Below are positions 57,203 to 64,000 of a stretch of DNA of 64,000 bases, piece by piece. Every line of letters starts with the position of its first letter. Position 1 is the stretch's first letter. Source of the stretch: CAYUPI01 sp964446585 (lineage in GTDB: Bacteria > Verrucomicrobiota > Verrucomicrobiia > Limisphaerales > UBA8199); contig CAYUPI010000010.1 of NCBI GenBank assembly GCA_964446585.1, positions 84,957 to 148,956 of the forward strand, in the 5' to 3' direction. A program made the translations under genes and the position numbers. Below the pieces are notes generated by a model. That model was not told the origin of the DNA. It saw only the letters and a list, made by a program, of their open reading frames with translations, and made no database searches.

Positions 57203-58794
57203 GCGACAACGGTGGATGGAACGCTGTCGGCTTTGGGTTGCCCGAAGTACTTCTCAATCGTCTCCCGGCTTGGCGGCACAGTAACCAGCGACCCGATGAG
57301 CATGCAGAGCGCGGAGCCAACCACCATCGGCACCACGGTCATAAAACCATTCCAAAAACTTACGTCGCCACGCGGAGTCACGAACAGAACTTTGATTGCG
57401 TCTTTTCCCTGGCCGATCTGCCAGATGATGTCCCCGGGCTTGTGGGTGTTCTGGAGCACGGCGAAAAGCACGAGGCAACCAGCCGTGAACAGCGTGGCAG
57501 CAAGGGCGCCCCATTTGGTGCTGCGTTTCCAGAACAGCGCAGCGATCATTACCGGCGCCATTGCGGCGAAACCCGAGAACGCGTAACGCACGGCGATCTC
57601 AAAAATGCCCTGCTTTTCCTTCAGTTCGAGCGCGATGAGATAAGCGGCAACGGTGACGATTACAATGAACCCGCGCGCGAAATGCACTGCGGCTCGCTCG
57701 CCATACTTCTCCCGGCCGCCGTAATGTTGGTAAATATCTTTAGTGAACATGGTACTGAGCGCAAGTACCTGGTGGGCATCGGAGCCCATCACCGCCGAGA
57801 TAATCCCGGCGCCCAAAATGCCCGCCAGCCAGACCGGCGCATACTTCTCCAGCATTAACAACAGAATCCCGTCCGGATCGGCCACCTTGCCTAACGTTGC
57901 CACGCCGAGCACTCCCAGGAATACCGCAGGCAGCCAGATCAACATGATGGCAACCGGGTAAAGCACCACTGTTCGTTTGAACGCTGTCACTTTGCGCGCC
58001 GAAAAACACATGATCGCCATGTGCGGAAACATGATGCTCGAAAGTGGGATCAGGGTGTAGCTCCAGAAAAATCGTTCCGGGATCCTCTCGCGAGTGACAA
58101 GGAAGCTCGTCTTAGGATCACCCGCCAGTTTGGAGATGTATTCACCGAACCCTCCGGGCAGCGCGCGGCTGATTGTCAGAACCGCCACCGCGCCGAAACA
58201 GAGAAACAGGGTTGTCTGCAAGATATTGACCCAAACAGTCCCGCGCATCCCGCCGAGGAACACGCCGAGCGTCACCACCACTGCCACGATTGCGCAGCCC
58301 AGCCAATAGGGGATCAGCGGTGCCGCCCGCCCTTGGACATCCGAAAGATGGGCCAGAACGGTGCCACCGCCCATGATGCTGATGATCATGTACGGCACGA
58401 GCATCGCCGCGCTCAGCGCAAAAATCACCGTGCCTATCGTGTCGCATTCCCAGCGATCGCGGAAAAACGCCACCTGCGTCTGATGCCCGAACCGTTTGCC
58501 CAGGGCCCACAACCGCGTGCCGATAAAGAAAATCGTCAGCGGGATAACGAGGCCCGACGATGATGCCATCAAGCCGTAGATGCCGATGCCTTGCCGATAA
58601 GCCTGTCCGGAGCTGCCCAGGATGGCAAAGGCAGTCATGTTCGTGGCGAAAATCGAAAGAAAGAAGACCATTTCGCCGACTGATCGGTTGGCGAGGAAAT
58701 AGTCTTCGGTGTTCGTTTTTCCTCGCCGATACGCGATGCTGCCCACGAAAGCAATCACCGCAAGATAGATGGCGATGACGAGGACGGGAATCAT
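57199..58794 (-). CDS. Sodium:solute symporter (SSS family)
   Basis: The 531-residue polytopic protein has about 13 helices. The N-terminal region carries G-K-T-N-T-E-D-Y-F-L-A-N-R-S, the family hallmark E-D-Y/F-F-L-A, and S-I-F-A-T-N-M-T-A near residue 49. The proline/pantothenate/sugar type (PF00474) is the family; the ion is inferred to be Na+. The ATG at 58794 is preferred over a TTG two codons upstream. It follows DUF3311 by 73 bp and overlaps the acyl-adenylating gene. Confidence 0.9.
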   Translation of the reverse strand: MIPVLVIAIYLAVIAFVGSIAYRRGKTNTEDYFLANRSVGEMVFFLSIFATNMTAFAILGSSGQAYRQGIGIYGLMASSSGLVIPLTIFFIGTRLWALGKRFGHQTQVAFFRDRWECDTIGTVIFALSAAMLVPYMIISIMGGGTVLAHLSDVQGRAAPLIPYWLGCAIVAVVVTLGVFLGGMRGTVWVNILQTTLFLCFGAVAVLTISRALPGGFGEYISKLAGDPKTSFLVTRERIPERFFWSYTLIPLSSIMFPHMAIMCFSARKVTAFKRTVVLYPVAIMLIWLPAVFLGVLGVATLGKVADPDGILLLMLEKYAPVWLAGILGAGIISAVMGSDAHQVLALSTMFTKDIYQHYGGREKYGERAAVHFARGFIVIVTVAAYLIALELKEKQGIFEIAVRYAFSGFAAMAPVMIAALFWKRSTKWGALAATLFTAGCLVLFAVLQNTHKPGDIIWQIGQGKDAIKVLFVTPRGDVSFWNGFMTVVPMVVGSALCMLIGSLVTVPPSRETIEKYFGQPKADSVPSTVVA

Positions 58795-58802
58795 GTGCAA
58801 AA

Positions 58803-58832
58803 CTGAAATCCCGAATGCCGAAAGCCGAAGAC
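58803..58832. repeat. CCGAA-type repeat between symporter and DUF3311 genes
   Basis: Units of the form AATCCCGAATGCCGAAAGCCGAAG belong to the family at 42487-42652. They interrupt the operon's leader region without disturbing either gene. Confidence 0.5.
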
Positions 58833-58867
58833 TCGCGCCGCGGAACGGATGACATACGGCGATGCCA

Positions 58868-59122
58868 TCAGTGCTCCTCGCGAGATTGTGCGGCCGCTTC
58901 GGTTTCTGGCTGGACGTTTTCCAGATGCGAGGGCCAGGCGAACTTCACAAGCAAGGCCATCGTGATCGAAGCAAGGAGTGAATAAGCCGCATGGTAAGCC
59001 AGGCCAATCGGCAGGAACCCGAATATAACCGGCTTTGTTTCCTTCCAGTTCCAGTAATCCTGGTGGAGCAGATATACGCCCACGACGAGCAGAGTGAGCA
59101 GGAGCCGTCGCGTCGCCTTCAT
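58868..59122 (-). CDS. DUF3311 small membrane protein
   Basis: The 84-residue protein has two hydrophobic helices (residues ~6-22 and ~38-60). The block I-F-G-F-L-P-I-G-L-A-Y-H-A-A-Y-S is the DUF3311 (PF11755) signature. These proteins are normally encoded next to SSS symporters and are thought to form a small accessory subunit. Here it is the first gene of the symporter operon. The C-terminal tail is acidic and polar. Confidence 0.85.
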   Translation of the reverse strand: MKATRRLLLTLLVVGVYLLHQDYWNWKETKPVIFGFLPIGLAYHAAYSLLASITMALLVKFAWPSHLENVQPETEAAAQSREEH

Positions 59123-59144
59123 GCGAGGAGGGGCGGTAGCGGGG

Positions 59145-59273
59145 AAATGACAAATGACGAATGAACTTCACCCGACCAAATCCTTCGCATTTCGTCATTC
59201 GATACGCTTAGCGAAATTTCGGATTTCGTCATTCGGGCTTCCTTCGTCATTTGTCATTCGTCATTCGTCATTT
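59145..59273. repeat. Palindrome of ATGACGA / TCGTCAT heptamer runs
   Basis: The left arm (59147-59164) has ATGACAAATGACGAATGA. The right arm (about 59230-59272) has CGTCATTTGTCATTCGTCAT and more units. Each arm is an imperfect tandem run of 7-bp units and the two arms are inverse complements. It lies between the PQQ-like gene and DUF3311 on the same strand. Confidence 0.65.
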
Positions 59274-59279
59274 AACTCG

Positions 59280-60857
59280 TCAGTCCGGCCTCGGGCCCTT
59301 TCCCGCCGCATTGGAGAAAGCAAACAGATGGGTGTTTGACTGCACGTAGATGACTCCGTTGGCCACCACCGCGGTGCCGTAAACGGGCGAGCCCAGGTTG
59401 GTTTCGCTGATGACCTTTTTCTCTTTGCCAGCGGCCAGCACGAAAAAATCCCCGTCTTCATCGCCCACATAAACCTTGCCATCCGCGACCAGCGTAGAGC
59501 CCCAGATGTGGGCTTTCAGATCGTGGGTCCAGTAGAGCTTGCCCGTGTCCGCATCCAGACAATGCAGGAAGCCGGAGAAGTCGCCGACGAATAACAGGCC
59601 AGTGTTTGGGTCGATTGACACCGTCGAGATGCTCCGGTGGACCTTGTCGTAGTTCCAGACTTTGCCGGTCGTGGTGATGTCCCCCGATTTGGTTGCGTCT
59701 ATGCAGGAGAGATTGCCGACGCCCTCGCCATGTTCCGGGTCCTGGCCGACGGCGACATAAACGCGGTTCTTGTAGAAGACCGGGGTAGCGTTGACCTCGC
59801 TGGGGCCTTCGGCGCCCGGGTATTTGAACTTCTTTCGGTCCGGCGGATTGCAATCGTATTTCCAGACAGTCTTGAGAAAACTGCTGTCACCCTCTTTGAC
59901 CGGCTTGGGATCGAATGCGTAGCAAACGCCGTCGCCACCGCCGAAAAGGATCTGCTTCTTTCCGTTCACCTCCGCCAACGAAGGCGAACTCCATTGCCCG
60001 TGGAAAATACGCGGCCCGATCTTCGCGTCATCCTCCCCAACCAATTCACCGGTCTTCTTGTTCAGCGCAATAAAGCTCGGCGCGTTGGGCGAGGGGATGT
60101 TCGAGTGCGTCCAATCCTGGCCGTTCGAGGTGCAGACATAGACGATGTCATCGACGACCAGTACCGAGCAGTTGGACGCATTGTGCGGGAACACGCCCAG
60201 ATCATCCATCATGTCGTAACGCCAGATGATATCTGCGTCTTTAGGCCCGGGCTCGATCGGCGGCGCGGGATGTTCGGTCGGCTTGCCGCGGTCCAGCAGG
60301 ACGTCTTTGACGACGTACTTGGCTTCGTCTTTGAAGGGGCCGTCGTTGCCGTTGGCCATGCCGTTGATGTCCAGGCAGAGCACCTCGCAACGGCTGGTCA
60401 CCACATAGACACGGTCACCCTCCACTGTGGGTGAGGAGAGCAGCCCGAGGTTTTCCCAGTCGTTGACTTTGCCGGCGGCCAATTTCGAGACCACCAACTG
60501 CCACAGAAAGGCTCCAGTCTGTTCATCGAAGCACATTAGGATGCTGCGATCGCCCTGGTGTTTCGGGTCGCGCGGGTTTTCATTATTCGTACCGACGAAG
60601 ACTTTGCCGGCGGCGATGGTGACATTGCCGTAGCTCTGCGAACCCAGCTTGACGGCCCATTTGAGGTTCTTGACCGATTTCACCTCGATGTCTTCCGTCC
60701 CGGGCTTGAATTCGACCTTGCCAAAGTTGTCAGGCAAGCCCTTGTCCAGCGAATACATATTGCGCATGGTCCGCCCACCCCATTGCGGCCAGTCGGCGGC
60801 AGCAAGGGAGGTGCCCGCAAGAGCGAGCGCCGCCAGGAAATAAATTGTCTTCATCAT
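59280..60857 (-). CDS. Secreted PQQ-like beta-propeller protein
   Basis: The 525-residue protein has a signal peptide M-M-K-T-I-Y-F-L-A-A-L-A-L-A and a mature start A-D-W-P-Q-W-G-G, typical of the family. Blade motifs such as D-A-D-T-G-K-L-Y-W and F-D-E-Q-T-G-A-F-L-W recur. It is predicted periplasmic or extracellular. The start lies 9 bp after the stop of the 774-residue propeller gene and the two are likely cotranscribed. The ATG at 60857 is preferred over a TTG at 60869. Confidence 0.85.
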   Translation of the reverse strand: MMKTIYFLAALALAGTSLAAADWPQWGGRTMRNMYSLDKGLPDNFGKVEFKPGTEDIEVKSVKNLKWAVKLGSQSYGNVTIAAGKVFVGTNNENPRDPKHQGDRSILMCFDEQTGAFLWQLVVSKLAAGKVNDWENLGLLSSPTVEGDRVYVVTSRCEVLCLDINGMANGNDGPFKDEAKYVVKDVLLDRGKPTEHPAPPIEPGPKDADIIWRYDMMDDLGVFPHNASNCSVLVVDDIVYVCTSNGQDWTHSNIPSPNAPSFIALNKKTGELVGEDDAKIGPRIFHGQWSSPSLAEVNGKKQILFGGGDGVCYAFDPKPVKEGDSSFLKTVWKYDCNPPDRKKFKYPGAEGPSEVNATPVFYKNRVYVAVGQDPEHGEGVGNLSCIDATKSGDITTTGKVWNYDKVHRSISTVSIDPNTGLLFVGDFSGFLHCLDADTGKLYWTHDLKAHIWGSTLVADGKVYVGDEDGDFFVLAAGKEKKVISETNLGSPVYGTAVVANGVIYVQSNTHLFAFSNAAGKGPRPD

Positions 60858-60865
60858 TTTTGAAA

Positions 60866-63190
60866 TCAATTCGGTGTCACGGTGATGTTGTCGATAAACA
60901 CCCGCATTTCCTGGGGCGAAAAACCGAACAACCCCGGCGAGCCGCTTTGGTGCGCCGTTTTATGGGTTACTTCCATTGTCCACTTCGCCGGCTCCGGCTC
61001 TTCCTTCTTCCAGGCCTTGGCGCGGACCATGCCCGTGCCGTCAGGCGCAACGTCCACACGCGCTTTGAGCCGGTACCACACGTTTGGCTGCCATTTGAAA
61101 TCCTCCGAGACCCGCAGCCGCTCCAGGTTCGAGTTCACTTCCAATTTTTGCTCGTTGCCCTTGAGCACGATGGCGTAGCGCTGATTGATGACGCCGACTT
61201 CGGACATTTTGCGCCGATTGCCTTCGCTCATCACGTCGGCTTCAATCGTATAATTCTTTGCGTCGGGCGCTCCCATAAACACCGTTGCCCGTTGGAAAAA
61301 TTTGTTGTCGATCGTTTTGGCGAGAACTTTGCTGCCGTCCTTTTCGCGGATCTCGAACTTGAACCGGGCCCCGATCCAGGGCAGCGGCGGGTAGGCAAAG
61401 GCGGCGCCCTCGGCGGCGTTGGTCTCGGACAAAGTGAATGATTCGAAGTCCTGGTGCAGCGGCAGGTAGGGAAGCACACGGCCGCGAATGTAGCCCTTCA
61501 ACGGTCCGAGAGTCGCTTCGAACGCGCCTGCCGAGGGTGTCGTTTCGTTTCCGGCCACGAGCTGTCCCTCGGCGTTGAAGGATGCCTTCATCGTGGACTT
61601 GACGCGCGCCGTCGGCGGAATGTAGCTGACCCATTGCAGCGATTTGGAGTCGGCGATTGGCTCGACGCTAAAGCCGTTGGCATCGATGGACCGTGCGTGG
61701 AAGGTCGCACTCTGGCCGGGGCGCAACGTCACTTCTGACGGAATAATCTGGAGCGACTTTGCCCGGCCCGCCGCGGGCCATTGCTCGGGTTCTGACTCCG
61801 GCGCCAGCCCTGGATTGTCGCCCTTCCTGCCGAAACAATAAAGATGGCGCGTGGTTTGGAGATAGACCTTCCCGTTGTAAGCGCTGGGCGAGCCGAAGCA
61901 GCGCCCGTCCACCGGCGTGTGGCTCAGGATCTCCGGCTTTTCACCGGGCCTGATCACGTAAAACGCGCCGGTTGTCCCAGATTCGCCTGTCGCAGCTTTC
62001 GTTTCTGGATCATCCAGCATCGGCACGTACAGCTTATGGTCAGCGTACAACGGGCACGCGTTGCGCTCTTCGACGCCGAGCTTGAGACGCCATGTATTTG
62101 TTCCGGAATTAGCGTTCACCGCGCACAAGTCGCCTTGTTCATTCACGAGGTACACCGTGTCACCGGCAAGTACGGGTGAACTGGCGGAGGTCGAAAGATT
62201 GAGCGCCCAAAGCTCGATTTTCGAACGTTCCAGCACGACCGGTCCAGCGGCAGCATTGGTCGGCGCAACATCGAGGATCTTTAGCGCCACCATCTGTCCC
62301 GGTTCGTACGGCGTCCCATAAACGGCTATGACCTTGTCGTGGTTGTGAATCAGAACGGTGGCATTGATGCCCGCTTTGAACAGCGGCACGCGCCAGAGCG
62401 GATCACCCGTGCGCGCATTGACACACACGACGCTGCCGTCTCCCGTCGCCGAAAAGAACACCCGCCGGCCACCCAGGAAGGTGACATACGGGTGAGAATA
62501 AGAATTATCCCTGGGCCGGTCTCCCGGGCTTGAGGCCCACACTACTTCGCCGGTGTTCTTGTCGAAGGCGTAAAATCGGTCCCCTGCAGGTCCCTGCGCC
62601 CCCCAATTTGCGGTGATGCCGCGCGTGATGACCAGGTCCCGATCGATCACCGGCGAGGCCGTGCGACTGTTGGGAAATGTTAGACGTCCAAACTCTTCCA
62701 TCAGCGAATGCTGCCACAAGGTTTTTCCGTCGGCGGTAATGGCGGTCAGGATGCCTTGCGTTCCCTGCATGAAAACGTTTCCAGTTTCGCCATCCACGGT
62801 CGCGCTCGAGGTGGCGTAGCGCTGATAGATTGTATCGCTGATAAAATCATTGTACAGACGCTCCCACAGTTTATTGCCCGACTCCGCATCGAAGCACGCA
62901 ACGCCTTCCTGCAGATCCGCTCCCTCGCCCACGTAACCCATGATGTAGAGTTTGCCGTTGGCGATGACCGGCGTGGATTGGCCCGGGAAATCAGCTACCC
63001 AAAGCGCTTCCTTGAGCGCGAGATGGTCGGGAAGGTTCTTTTCCAGGGAGACACCGTTCTGCTGCGGCCCGCGCCAATTGAGCCATCCGTGGGCCGACGT
63101 TGCACCTGCTGCAGGGCTCGAACCGAGCAATCCGCCTGCGAGCAACCCGCTCAGCAATCCAAGAGCCGTCGTCCATTTCATCGTTGTCAT
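60866..63190 (-). CDS. Secreted PQQ-like beta-propeller with C-terminal jelly-roll-like domain
   Basis: The 774-residue protein has a signal peptide (residues ~1-33), the mature start H-G-W-L-N-W-R-G-P, and PQQ-like blades (A-E-S-G-N-K-L-W, N-T-G-E-V-V-W, N-A-R-T-G-D-P-L-W) to about residue 470. The last ~230 residues form a separate beta-rich domain: L-H-Q-D-F-E-S-F ... N-Y-T-I-E-A-D-V-M ... Q-P-N-V-W-Y-R-L-K-A-R-V ... G-L-F-G-F ... F-I-D-N-I-T-V-T-P. This is reminiscent of DUF1080 or LamG-type sugar-binding folds. The ATG at 63190 is preferred. It is divergent from a MarR gene across a 12-bp palindrome. Confidence 0.82.
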   Translation of the reverse strand: MTTMKWTTALGLLSGLLAGGLLGSSPAAGATSAHGWLNWRGPQQNGVSLEKNLPDHLALKEALWVADFPGQSTPVIANGKLYIMGYVGEGADLQEGVACFDAESGNKLWERLYNDFISDTIYQRYATSSATVDGETGNVFMQGTQGILTAITADGKTLWQHSLMEEFGRLTFPNSRTASPVIDRDLVITRGITANWGAQGPAGDRFYAFDKNTGEVVWASSPGDRPRDNSYSHPYVTFLGGRRVFFSATGDGSVVCVNARTGDPLWRVPLFKAGINATVLIHNHDKVIAVYGTPYEPGQMVALKILDVAPTNAAAGPVVLERSKIELWALNLSTSASSPVLAGDTVYLVNEQGDLCAVNANSGTNTWRLKLGVEERNACPLYADHKLYVPMLDDPETKAATGESGTTGAFYVIRPGEKPEILSHTPVDGRCFGSPSAYNGKVYLQTTRHLYCFGRKGDNPGLAPESEPEQWPAAGRAKSLQIIPSEVTLRPGQSATFHARSIDANGFSVEPIADSKSLQWVSYIPPTARVKSTMKASFNAEGQLVAGNETTPSAGAFEATLGPLKGYIRGRVLPYLPLHQDFESFTLSETNAAEGAAFAYPPLPWIGARFKFEIREKDGSKVLAKTIDNKFFQRATVFMGAPDAKNYTIEADVMSEGNRRKMSEVGVINQRYAIVLKGNEQKLEVNSNLERLRVSEDFKWQPNVWYRLKARVDVAPDGTGMVRAKAWKKEEPEPAKWTMEVTHKTAHQSGSPGLFGFSPQEMRVFIDNITVTPN

Positions 63191-63255
63191 GTCCCCAACC
63201 GAGAAAATCATGCCGCAGGGTTGTTCAGGACGCGGGAGAATATTCAACACGTCGA

Positions 63256-63267
63256 TTGCAATTGCAA
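63256..63267. promoter_or_regulatory. Perfect 12-bp palindrome TTGCAATTGCAA, candidate MarR operator
   Basis: The palindrome lies in the 195-bp divergent gap between the PQQ-like operon and the marR gene. It overlaps the -35 (TTGCAA, 63262-63267) of a candidate promoter toward marR. A possible promoter toward the PQQ operon also runs through it. Perfect dyads of this size are typical MarR-family operators. The function is inferred from position. Confidence 0.5.
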
Positions 63268-63291
63268 CCAAATATTACTTACACGTATCAT
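63262..63291 (+). promoter_or_regulatory. Candidate promoter of the marR gene
   Basis: TTGCAA (63262-63267), an 18-bp spacer and TATCAT (63286-63291) lie 95 bp upstream of the MarR start in a locally AT-rich stretch. The -35 element is half of the 12-bp palindrome. Confidence 0.4.
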
Positions 63292-63385
63292 TTCGTTTCC
63301 GAATGAGGACCGATGGACAGCCGATGACAATGACGCAAGCCGGAAAACACGGATCACTGGTTCGGCGTCTGCACGGGCCGCACCG

Positions 63386-63895
63386 ATGAAGCCGCTGAGA
63401 TCAGAACCGGCGATTGACTCGCCCGAGCGCCGCCGGTTGCCGGCGTTGCTGCGCCGGGCCTGGTATGGTTTGAACCAGGCCTTCCGACGTCGCATCGCTC
63501 ATCTGGGATTGACTCCGGACCAATTCACTGTCATGCGCACCTTGCTTGAGAACGAAGGCCTGACCCAGCGCGAGCTGGCACAAGCGATGACCAGCGATCC
63601 CAACACCGTGGCATCGCTGGTCGAGCGCATGGAGCAGGCTCAATTGCTGCAGAGGGAGCGTCATGAAAAAGATCGGCGGGCGCGTCGGCTTAACCTCACG
63701 GCCGCAGGTCGCCGCAAATACGCGGAAGCGCGCGAAGTAGCTGTTCTCATGCAAACTGAAATCCTGACCTCGTTGCTCGCCCGGGAACGGGAGCGGTTTC
63801 TCAGCGATTTGGATACTGTAGCCGAGGCATGCCGCCGGGCTGCCGGACAGGCGTCGAAGCGATCGAGACCTCGTGCACGCCCGAGTGCGAACTAA
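63386..63895 (+). CDS. MarR-family transcriptional regulator
   Basis: The 169-residue protein has a winged helix core: L-T-P-D-Q-F-T-V-M-R-T-L near residue 43, L-T-Q-R-E-L-A-Q-A-M near 60, T-V-A-S-L-V-E-R-M-E near 73 (recognition helix). The wing E-K-D-R-R-A-R-R-L-N-L-T is the MarR hallmark D-x-R-x-x-x-L. It would bind DNA as a dimer. The ATG at 63386 is chosen because the long in-frame extension upstream crosses the divergent promoter region. It is likely to regulate itself and the PQQ-like operon. Confidence 0.9.
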   Translation: MKPLRSEPAIDSPERRRLPALLRRAWYGLNQAFRRRIAHLGLTPDQFTVMRTLLENEGLTQRELAQAMTSDPNTVASLVERMEQAQLLQRERHEKDRRARRLNLTAAGRRKYAEAREVAVLMQTEILTSLLARERERFLSDLDTVAEACRRAAGQASKRSRPRARPSAN

Positions 63896-63926
63896 GCTGG
63901 ATCGGCCGCAAAGGCAGCCCGAGAGC

Positions 63927-63950
63927 GTGTCTTGAAATTGTAGGAGCCGA
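63927..63950. repeat. 24-bp repeat copy shared with 30975-30998
   Basis: This stretch (starting GTGTCTTGAAATTGTAGG) matches 30975-30998 at 20 of 24 positions, in the non-coding end of the window after marR. Confidence 0.5.
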
Positions 63951-63987
63951 GCTGTTCTCTGGGTTGTAAATGATTTTTTCATAAAAG

Positions 63988-63996
63988 TTATTCACA
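63988..63996 (+). other. Single DnaA-box match TTATTCACA
   Basis: A perfect match to TTATNCACA lies at the window end in an AT-rich stretch. A single box is weak evidence for an origin; the sequence beyond the window is needed. Confidence 0.3.
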
Positions 63997-64000
63997 GGCT

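Noticed and set aside
59637..60434. 265-codon plus-strand open frame
   Set aside because: Antisense to a well-supported PQQ-like gene; no domain.
62708..63385. Long N-terminal extension of the MarR gene
   Set aside because: The frame is open by chance through the antisense of the PQQ-like gene and the divergent promoter; MarR proteins start near 63386.
1..64000. CRISPR array, prophage, insertion sequence, tRNA or rRNA
   Set aside because: No regularly spaced identical repeats, no phage or transposase genes, and no tRNA-like or rRNA-like sequence was recognised by reading. A covariance-model search could still find a tRNA or small RNA.

Overview
The window looks like a chromosomal segment of a GC-rich, Gram-negative member of the Verrucomicrobiota, probably near the Limisphaerales/Pedosphaera group. 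This is inferred from gene content, not from a marker phylogeny. The pointers are several secreted PQQ-like beta-propellers whose mature N-terminus carries a W-P-x-W/F motif, a DUF1080 protein, giant NHL/cohesin-like surface proteins ending in an E-Y-V-A-G-T-D-P-T-D block, a bactofilin pair, the futalosine menaquinone enzyme MqnC, and a DUF3311-plus-SSS transporter pair. There is no prophage, insertion sequence, CRISPR array, rRNA or recognisable tRNA. Most genes are housekeeping or secreted-protein genes with frequent 4-base overlaps.

Layout. 0-10 kb: a truncated MFS transporter, a PQQ-like propeller, a conserved hypothetical protein, two bactofilins separated by a single in-frame amber codon, a DUF1080 protein, a nucleosidase, a PolB-like exonuclease and a B12-binding radical SAM protein. 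10-23 kb: a LysR regulator, then a pilM-N-O-P-Q-like operon followed by two giant tandem secreted proteins. 23-31 kb: a DUF971 protein, mntH with a universal stress protein, an M32 carboxypeptidase, an SDR enzyme, a small two-gene cassette, a DsbA-fold protein and a YebC protein. 31-34.4 kb: a patatin-like lipase overlapping an adenylate-forming ligase. 35.3-38.4 kb: the conserved rpmH-rnpA-yidD-yidC-jag cluster. 38.5-46.3 kb: glycosyltransferases, NIF3, speA and a sugar aminotransferase/oxidoreductase/glycosyltransferase operon. 46.6-54 kb: an adenylate cyclase with TPRs, a PQQ-like propeller with EF-hands, a beta-lactamase-fold protein, a lipoprotein and mqnC. 54-64 kb: a DUF433/DUF5615 toxin-antitoxin pair, an operon of DUF3311, SSS symporter, acyl-adenylating enzyme and iron alcohol dehydrogenase, two more PQQ-like propellers and a divergent MarR regulator.

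The most unusual content is non-coding. One family of small hairpin (REP-like) elements shows compensatory base changes between copies. Many intergenic gaps are filled by degenerate palindromes whose arms are runs of short imperfect tandem units. One of these runs appears to have entered the reading frame of the adenylate cyclase gene. The protein-level candidates for something new are the PilMNOPQ operon leading into the two cohesin/dockerin-like giants, the amber-separated bactofilin pair, the overlapping patatin/ligase pair, and the MarR-flanked PQQ operon with a perfect 12-bp palindrome in its divergent promoter region.
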